Assembly (NCBI GenBank): GCA_030278955.1
Contig: JAOANR010000011.1
Location: 49,835,417-49,899,416 of the forward strand
Direction: 5' to 3'
Source: Hygrophila difformis
Taxonomy: Eukaryota > Streptophyta > Magnoliopsida > Lamiales > Acanthaceae
DNA length: 64,000 bases
Made by a program: the position numbers and the translations under genes. Below the pieces are notes generated by a model. It was not told the origin of the DNA. It saw only the letters and a list, made by a program, of their open reading frames with translations, and did not search any database. This document shows positions 56,537 to 64,000 of the stretch, one piece after another. Position 1 is the stretch's first letter. Every line of letters begins with the position of its first letter.

Positions 56537-59500
56537 ATGGCTAACTTGACAAAGCAGGATTTCAGACCACTGATGGTATCTGGAGATAATTATCTATCTT
56601 GGAAAATGGATGTTGAAATCCATTTGGAATCAATGGGTCTTGAAAAAATAATTGAAAAAGATAATCAGACTTCAAGCCAAGACCGTGCGAAGGCTATGAT
56701 TTTCATCCGCCATCATCTTGATGAGGGATTGAAAACACAGTATTTAACGGTCAAAGACCCAAATGAACTCTGGGAGAATTTAGAAAAAAGATATGATCAT
56801 TTAAGATCAATAAATCTCCCTCGAGCCCAGTATGACTGGTCACACTTACGATTTCAGTATTTTAAATCAGTAAATGATTACAATTCTACTCTATTTAATA
56901 TCGTATCACAATTAAGACTGTGTGGTGAGACAATTACTGATAAACAAATGCTAGAGAAGACATTCTCTACATTCCACCCCTCCAATACGGTGTTACAGCA
57001 ACAATACCGAGCATAGGGTTTCACTGAATATTCTGATCTGATTATGTTTTTGTTATTGGCTGAAAAGAATAATGATTTATTATTAAAAAATCATGAAATG
57101 AGACCAATTGGCAGTAGTCCATTGCCAGAGGCACATGTGACTGAATCTTCTAGCCGTGGTCGTGACCGTAGTCATGGTCGGGGTCAGAGACCTCGTGGTC
57201 GTGGGTATAACCGAGGCCGTGGGAAAAATCATTTCCGCAACAATGTTTACATTAGGCCCACGACAAACACACATAATCAGAATCAAGGCAACACCAGAGG
57301 TGATGTCCAATAACAGAATTATGAAGAAGCAAAATGCGATAGATGCGGCCTAAAAGGGCACTGGTACAAAAATTGTCGTACCAGAGATCATTGGGTGTAA
57401 CTTTATCAAGATTCCCAGAGGGATAAAAGATAAAGGGTGGTTGAAACAAACCATATTGACATAATGAATTCTGAGGAGAGTATGCCAAATATCACAGAAT
57501 TTCAAGTTGATGATTTATATAATGATTTGGTTTAATTGTAATATTGTCTTATTGTTTTCATTACGCTTTGAACTTCTGTATCTATCTTTACTTTTGTATG
57601 TGTGCTATATTATTGTCTCTGTATTGTAATATTCCACTTATGTTAAATCTTGTTTTAATATTAATTATATCTTGTTTTAATTACAGCAAATAGGGAATTA
57701 TAAAAATGATAATATATGTCTTATTGATAGTGCTTCAACGCACACGATACTAAAAGACATAAGGTATTTTTCCAATTTAAAAATGGGAGATACAAGCATA
57801 AACACAATACGTGGTAGTGCAAATATTATACAAGGAATTGGCACAGTCAACCTTATTTTCCCAGAGGGAACAAAATTAATTGTGAAAAATGCACTTCTAT
57901 CTCCCAAGTCTCGAAGAAATTTATTAAGTTTTAAAGATATCCGAGTAAAATGGGTATCATCTCGAGACATCGACTTCAGAGAATGTCGAATATTTATTAA
58001 TTACAAATACCATTCATGGTAAGAAATATATATTGAAAAAATTACCAGCTCTGTCTTCTGGATTGTATTTTTCAAAGATAAATACAATTGAAAATTATCA
58101 CTTAGACCACAGGTCTAATATTCCCCAAATAAACCAGAGGTTTATTGATGCCATAGACCCACTAATGAATATCATCCCAAAATAGGCCAGAGGTCTATTG
58201 GAAGCCATAGGCTTACTGATGAATATATGATATGGCATGATCGCCTCGGCCATCATGGCTCTACAATGATGAGGCGAATTATTACAAATAGTCATGGCCA
58301 TTCATTAAAGGGACAAAAATTGCTGCAACATAATGATTATATATGTGTTGCTTGCTCCAAAGGAAAATTGATTTCCAAACATTCACCAACAAAAGTGGGA
58401 ATTGAAAGCCCTAGTTTTCTTGAAAGAATTCAGGGTGATATATGTGGACCTATAGATCCACCATGTGGACCATTTAAATATTTTATGGTGCTAATTGATG
58501 CATCAACACGATGGTCCAATGTATCATTATTATCATCTCGCAACCATGCGTTTGCAAAGTTACTTGCTCAAATTATTAAATTACGAGCACAATTCCCTGA
58601 TTATACAATAAAAAATATCCGATTGGATAATGCTGGTGAATATTCATCCCAGAGGTTTGATGAATACTGCATGTCAATTGGCATAACAGTTGAGCATCAT
58701 GTTGCTCATGTCCATACACAGAATGGACTTGTTGAATCGCTTATAAAGCGTTTACAATTAATTGCCAGACCATTATTAATGAGATCTGGATTGCCATTGA
58801 CAGCTTGTGGGCATGCAATATTACATGCAACAAAATTGGTGCGGTTAAGACCAACATATTATCATGAATACTCCCCTATACAATTAACATTTGGGCATGA
58901 ACCCAATATATCCCATCTCAGAATATTTGGTTGCACTGTGTATGTCCCGATTGCACCACCTCAGCGCACAAAGATGGGTCCCCAACGTAGATTGGGAATA
59001 TATGTCGGGTATGAATCACCATCGATTATTCGATATCTCGAACCATTAACTGGTGATTTATTTACTGCGAAATTCAAAGATTGTCATTTTGACGAATCTC
59101 ATTTCCCGGCATTAGGGGGAGACAACAAAAATCAACCAAAGAAGGAAAAATAAATCAACAGGAAAACACCGTTAGATTTCTTCGATCCTCGTACAAATAA
59201 GTGTGAACTAGAAGTACAAAGAATTGTACATTTGCGGAGTATTGCAAATCAATTGCCGGATGTATTATGCGTCTCTAAAAGAGTAACTAAATCTCATATA
59301 CCGACAGCAAATGTTCCAATTAAAATTAATGTCCCAGAGGGACCAATTACAAGTGCCGAAGATGAATCTACCCACGCTTGAAGCGTGGTAGACCACCAGG
59401 TTCCAAAGATAAAAATCCTCGAAAGAAAAGAGGATCACAAATCATTGAAAGTGACAAAATTATAGAAAATATTCCAGAGGAAAAAGAAGCTCTTGAAGAG

Positions 59501-61258
59501 CAAGTAGCTCCAGAAGAACAGGAATTTGCAGCTCCAGAGGAGCATGAAATTGAAAATAATGAAATATCAATCAATTTTGTCACAAGCATAAATGTTTGGA
59601 ATCGAGATGCAATTATCATAGATAATATATTCTCGTACCACATAGCACTTGACATCATAAATGATGACGAGGATCATGAACCAATTTCTGTTGATGAATG
59701 TCGGAAAAGAAAAGATTGGCCAAAATGGAAATATGCAATCCAATCTGAATTGGATTCCCTGGCTAAAAGAAAAGTGTTTGGACCGATTGTCAAAACACCA
59801 GAAAATATAAAGCCAGTCGGATACAGATGGGTTTTTGTAAGAAAAAGAAATTACAAAAATGAAATTGTCAGATACAAAGCGAGATTAGTCGCCCAAGGGT
59901 TCTCACAGAGACCCGGATTTGATTATGATGAAACATATTCCCCCGTAATGGATGGAATAACATTTAGATATCTTATCAGTTTAACAGTCCATCAAAATCT
60001 TGAAATGAGATTGATGGATGTTATTACTGCGTATCTATATGGAAATTTAGATATAGATATCTATATGAATGTCCCAGAGGGGTTAAAAATGTCAGAGACG
60101 TGTGAATCAAATCCTAAACATATGTATTCCATCAAATTACAAAAATCCCTATATGGACTGAAACAGTCCGGGCGAATGTGGTATAACCGACTCAGTGAGT
60201 CTTTGGTACAAGAAGGTTATACAAATGACCCAATCTGTCCATGTATTTTCATTAAGAAAAATGGACAAGAATTTATAATCATTGCAGTTTATGTTGATGA
60301 TCTCAACTTGATTGGAACTCCAGATGAGCTCCAAAAGGCTATTGAATACCTGAAAAAGAAGTTTGAAATCAAAGATTTTGGTAAAACCAAATCATGTCCT
60401 GGTCTGCAAATTGAATATTTAAATAATGGAACTTTTGTCCATCAAACAACTTATACTCAGAGAGTATTGAAGCGATTTTATATAGATAAAGCACATCCAT
60501 TGAGTACTCCAATGGTCGTAAGGTCACTTGATATAAAAAAGGATCCGTTTAGACCACAAGAGGAAGGTGAACAAATTCTTGGACCAGAGGTCCCATATTT
60601 AAGTGCCATAGGTGCTTTAATGTATCTCGCAAACTGCACTAGACCAGATATATCATTTGCAGTAAATTTATTAGCGAGATTCAGTTCATCTTCTACAAGA
60701 CGACATTGGAATGGAATTAAACATATATTTCGCTATCTCCAAGGAACTATTGATCTTGGGTTATTCCACCCAAATGATTCTCGACATGAAATAATCGGTT
60801 TTGCTGATGCTGGATATTTGCCAGATCCGCATAAAGCCAAATCTCAAACTGGCTATATGTTTACATGTGGTGGTACTGCAATCTCATGGAGATCAATGAA
60901 GCAGACATTGACTGCTACTTCCTCAAATCATGCTGAAATTTTAGCAATCCATGAAGCCAGTCGAGAATGTGTATGGTTGCGATCTTTGATGCACCATATA
61001 TTAAAAAATTGTGGCATAGTTACTGAAGTAAAAATACCCCCAACAGTTTTATATGAAGATAATGCAACTTGTATAGCACAATTGAAAAGATGGTACATTA
61101 AAGGAGATAGAACGAAACACATTTCACCAAAATTTTTATATACTCATGATCTACAGAAAAATGGTGAAATAGATGTTCAACAAATCCGTTCAGCTGACAA
61201 TCTTGCAGATTTGTTTACCAAGGCACTACCAACATCAACATTCAAGAAGCTCGTATAG
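56537..61258 (+). pseudogene. Copia gag-pol, multiply interrupted
   Basis: Gag starts at ATG 56537 and meets TAG at 57014-57016, then TAA at 57311-57313. A CCHC knuckle (CDRCGLKGHWYKNC) follows in the same frame before further stops. After a T-rich spacer (57535-57686), protease with DSASTHTI appears in another frame and ends at 58022. A frame change leads to integrase (58227-59153), and RT/RNase H occupy yet another frame to 61258. YVDDL marks the RT active site and GFADAGY the RNase H. The spacer ends in TTAATTACAG, so part of the gag/pol frame change could be by design, perhaps splicing. The remaining breaks are real damage. Confidence 0.85.
58105..58222 (+). repeat. 53-base imperfect tandem duplication in copia pol
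   Basis: CCAGAGGTTTATTGATGCCA (58134 on) recurs as CCAGAGGTCTATTGGAAGCC (58187 on) with the following bases also similar (CTAATGAATAT, CTGATGAATAT). It coincides with the frame break between protease and integrase. Confidence 0.65.
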
Positions 61259-61429
61259 AAAATTGGAATGCGGCTGCTTTGAGAATTAAAATGATGTGCA
61301 AATTAGGAGGAGCAATGAATACAAGGATATTGTACTCTTTTTCCTTCACTAGATTTTTTTTTCCATAGGGTTTTTATCTAGTAAGGTTTTAACGAGGCAT
61401 ATTCTTTGTATAAATGCATTCAGGGGGAG

Positions 61430-61733
61430 TGTTGAAATAGTGAATACATTTATTGTAAATAGTGAATATAGGTGGGGTATTAATTATTGAATTATTGAGA
61501 TGTATGTTACTCACCCTCCTACGCGGTTCAGTATGCTTATAAATACTGGCCTCATTATCACATTTTTAGCAGCAATCTTTCTTCTCTTTCTCTTTGTTCC
61601 TGCATCCCCCATCTCACTTTGTCCCCTGCATTCATTTTCCTTCTCCACTAACTTTAAGATATACTATTATCTATATTATATTGTTCATATACACTTACTG
61701 ATAAACCATCTCATATATATTATATTCACAACA
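61430..61733 (+). repeat. Copia 3' LTR
   Basis: Runs from TGTTGAAATAG to TTCACAACA, preceded by the purine tract CAGGGGGAG. Nearly identical to the 5' LTR. Confidence 0.92.
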
Positions 61734-61738
61734 TGTAG

Positions 61739-62336
61739 TATTTTTTTTTTAAACATTGTCTGAGTTCAAAGGATTTTTAAAATAAAAAAATATAACACCT
61801 TTTTCATCCTAAAGTGTGTCAAAAATAAGCACTCGTTTCAGTCTATATGTATCATTAATTGTCAATTTAGTCCATTAATTTTGTTAATTACTCATTCTCC
61901 TTCCAATTATCATAATCTTTCCCATTTTGTCATTTGACCCTTAATGATAGTATATGTCCAGTTTGGCAAAACAACAAGTCTCGAAATTGTCAAACAGTTA
62001 ATTTTAACTAATTATTATTCACATAATCAGTTAACAACTAACAGCTAATTCCCAAACAGGGCCTAAATCAAATCAACTAATTTTTAAAACAATGTGAGAC
62101 AAAATAGCTTTCTTTAGTGATAAAATAACTTAAAATAGTGTTCTTTTTAAAACCGCTTTATTTTGGATTTCAGCTCATTTTATGAAAAAAACTGGCCTTA
62201 AAATTGCCACACATTCATAAAAAAAAAATAAAAAAAAATATTGCAATAATAACAATGTTAATGTTTTTACATGTAAAAGAGAAAAAGGAATTACAACCCT
62301 TGGTGCATTTGCCGTTTATAGTGATTTAAAAAAATA
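61739..62336. other. Intergenic DNA, no gene seen
   Basis: AT-rich, with A runs near 62217-62239. Nothing coding. Confidence 0.5.
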
Positions 62337-62338
62337 TA

Positions 62339-62934
62339 CTCCCTCCGTTTTTTATTGTTAGAGCATCCGCATCGCCCAATTCATTTTGTAGATGGTGTCA
62401 GATTAATTGAATTGTTCGGGATGCAGCAATTAATGTGCTGTGGGTCCCACTTCTGGAATTCAACTGCATGAACTGAGTTAATTTGTATGGGTCCACGATC
62501 TTAAAAATTTTTCACTCTCCCAAATGTTTTATTTAAGCATTTAAATAATATTAAACAATTATATTGTGGGATCCATGAATAGGAGATTAATTGGTAGAGG
62601 AATGTATGAATTAATAGGAGTGAATTAAAAATATATTGGAGATAGTGGAAAATTGATGTGGCAATAAAATAATAATAATAAAAGTGAGTTATTAATTAGA
62701 GTGGGATGTAGATGCCCTTATGGACCCACGTTTCACGCAGTTCAATACATATTTTAAATCATTAATAATTTAAGTTCGGTATAAGTAAAAATCCTAAAAT
62801 TTCAATATTTAAAAAATACACGATGAGACGAATCTAACAATATCTCACTTGACTATATTTTAACTTGTATAAATATGATAAAATAAATAGTACCACAATT
62901 GCAAATGTGCCAAGGAAAAAAATAAATAAAACAG
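62339..62934. mobile_element. Stowaway-like MITE split by a Tourist insertion
   Basis: The left end CTCCCTCCGTTTTTTATTGT is separated from its continuation (GGACCCACGTTTCACGCAGT) by the element at 62361-62717. The core reads GACGAATCTAACAATATC. The right end is missing where the next Stowaway begins. Confidence 0.68.
62361..62717. mobile_element. Tourist-like MITE nested in a Stowaway
   Basis: GAGCATCCGCATCGCCC and GTAGATGCCC are inverted ends, and TTA is duplicated on both sides (62358-62360, 62718-62720). Related to the element at 4713. Confidence 0.72.
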
Positions 62935-63257
62935 TCCCTCCGTCCCATTCGAGATGTCACATTTCTTTTGGGTACGGTATTTTAGGCAGAATGAGTTATT
63001 GAGATGTTTGGGAGTCAGCAGATCCGCTAGCAGATAACAGATTTGGAGAGAGAACTGTGAGAGAATATGCTCTTCCAATATGTTATATGCTACCAAATAT
63101 GCTTGCTCCCAAACATACTCAATTGTGTTAAAGTAGAGTAAATAGTTGATGTGATGTTTGTTTGAAGGAGTAAAAATTTTCTAAATAAGGAAATGTGACA
63201 ATTGAAGTGTGACGGACCAAAATAGAAAATGAAACACTTGAAATGGGACGGAGGGGG
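62935..63257. mobile_element. Stowaway MITE with an inserted smaller element
   Basis: TCCCTCCGTCCCATTCGAGA and TTGAAATGGGACGGAGGG are inverted ends. Between about 62998 and 63123 lies a second inverted-repeat element with ends ATTGAGATGTTTGGGAG and CTCCCAAACATACTCAAT. Confidence 0.68.
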
Positions 63258-63309
63258 TATTATTTTATGCCAATTGGAATGTCTGAAAAATTGCTTACAA
63301 ATTACTTGG

Positions 63310-64000
63310 TGCTTTTACTAGGGGTGAACGCGTGCGGTTTCTCACCAAACCACAAAAAAACAGTTTGGGAAAAAATTAAACCAAATCAAACTATTTTAGC
63401 ATTTCAAATCAAACCAAACCAAACCAAATCGAAAAAAGCGGTTTGGTGCGATTTTGTTACGGTTTAACCAAAGTTTTAAAAAGAAAAAAAATGCTATGAA
63501 TTACAGTCGTAAGTGTAACAGTCCAAACTCCGAAATGCAAATTAAAAGTTAAAAAAAAACATAAATTTACTGTTTACAAGCCAAATACGTAATAAACTAG
63601 ATCTATTATAAACTATTGAAAAAAAAAATAAAACTACAAATATAGCATAAAAAACAACAGTAGTAAGCCAATGAAGGGTAGCAGTAGCAGCATGTGCTTT
63701 CTGAAAACATATGAGGATTACAAATAGTATAATCTATAAACCAATGTACAAAGTACATTACATCAACGAAACTTTTGAAACATATTAAAGAAATAAACAT
63801 AAGCCAATGAAAGGGTAAGATTCATGACCGTCTGTACCTTGAACTAATATAAAGGCATTTGCCACTAAATATAATTATAATCTATAAAATTATGATATAT
63901 ATAATATATATATTTATTAAATATATATAACTGCAGTTTACGGTTTGGTCTGGTTAATTTTTTATCCAGACCAAACCTAAACCGCAAACCACGATTTTCT
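63310..64000. repeat. CGGTTTGG-type repeat element, runs off the window
   Basis: After TACTAGGGGTGAACGCGTG the words CGGTTTGG and CAAACC(A/G) recur, and inverted forms (CAGACCAAACCTAAACCGCA) stand at the right edge. Resembles non-autonomous DNA transposons rich in subterminal CGGTTTGG. No gene; the right end is outside the window. Confidence 0.45.

Larger units (their letters stand above)
56150..61733 (+). mobile_element. Ty1/copia LTR retrotransposon, coding region degraded
   Basis: A 5584-base element with LTRs 56150-56452 and 61430-61733 and target duplication TGTAG (56145-56149, 61734-61738). The LTRs differ by three substitutions and one single-base indel that I could find. Domain order gag, protease, integrase, reverse transcriptase, RNase H identifies copia. 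The sequence around the RT and RNase H (ISWRSMKQTLTATSSNHAE) is typical of the Ale/Retrofit lineage. The coding region is interrupted repeatedly, so this copy cannot be autonomous. Confidence 0.93.

Overview
The window reads as a eudicot plant nuclear genome. It is AT-rich, has typical plant GT-AG introns, plant-only gene families and dense miniature transposons. Lamiales or another asterid is only a guess. Six host loci can be supported. They are: the first exon of a CPxC-type glutaredoxin (minus, at the left edge); a six-exon cysteine-rich receptor-like kinase (6630-9058, plus); a chloroplast sirohydrochlorin ferrochelatase, SirB (10082-11872, minus); an 11-exon GT14/core-2-I-branching glycosyltransferase (34187-37945, plus); a five-exon raffinose synthase (46729-50583, plus); and a FLOE/DUF1421-type gene (51599-55338, plus) that looks broken. 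The kinase and SirB genes converge. The others are unrelated neighbours, and nothing resembles a metabolic cluster.

Transposons dominate the rest. The largest is a complete 13.4-kb Athila-type Ty3/gypsy element (20216-33639) with target duplication TATTC. It has 1404-bp LTRs that differ at only two positions by eye, a tRNA-Asp primer site, one intact gag-pol frame, a second downstream ORF behind a CpG-rich leader, and two hairpin-plus-purine-tract modules. It ends about 550 bp before the glycosyltransferase start codon. A 5.6-kb Ty1/copia element (56150-61733, target duplication TGTAG) has nearly identical LTRs but a reading frame broken many times. A probable non-autonomous Helitron (13432-16443, minus) carries the remains of an RPA1-like gene.

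Small elements include about 18 Stowaway-like MITEs sharing one core sequence; hAT-type MITEs with 8-bp target duplications at 18271, 38503 and 52045 (plus a less perfect one at 40438); Tourist-like MITEs with TTA duplications at 4713 and 62361; two tRNA-derived SINEs with clear target duplications (17852, 42968); and a poly(A)-tailed retroposed segment (17032-17677). Several are nested.

Layout: 1-6600 glutaredoxin exon, then MITE-rich intergenic DNA; 6.6-11.9 kb kinase and SirB; 11.9-20.2 kb Helitron, SINE, retroposon and MITEs; 20.2-33.6 kb Athila element; 33.7-38 kb glycosyltransferase; 38-46.6 kb gene-free, with MITEs; 46.6-50.6 kb raffinose synthase; 51.5-55.4 kb FLOE-like locus; 56.1-61.7 kb copia; 61.7-64 kb nested MITEs. 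No CRISPR array, rRNA or genuine tRNA gene was seen. Splice sites were chosen by eye from reading frame and family similarity; none has been tested against RNA.
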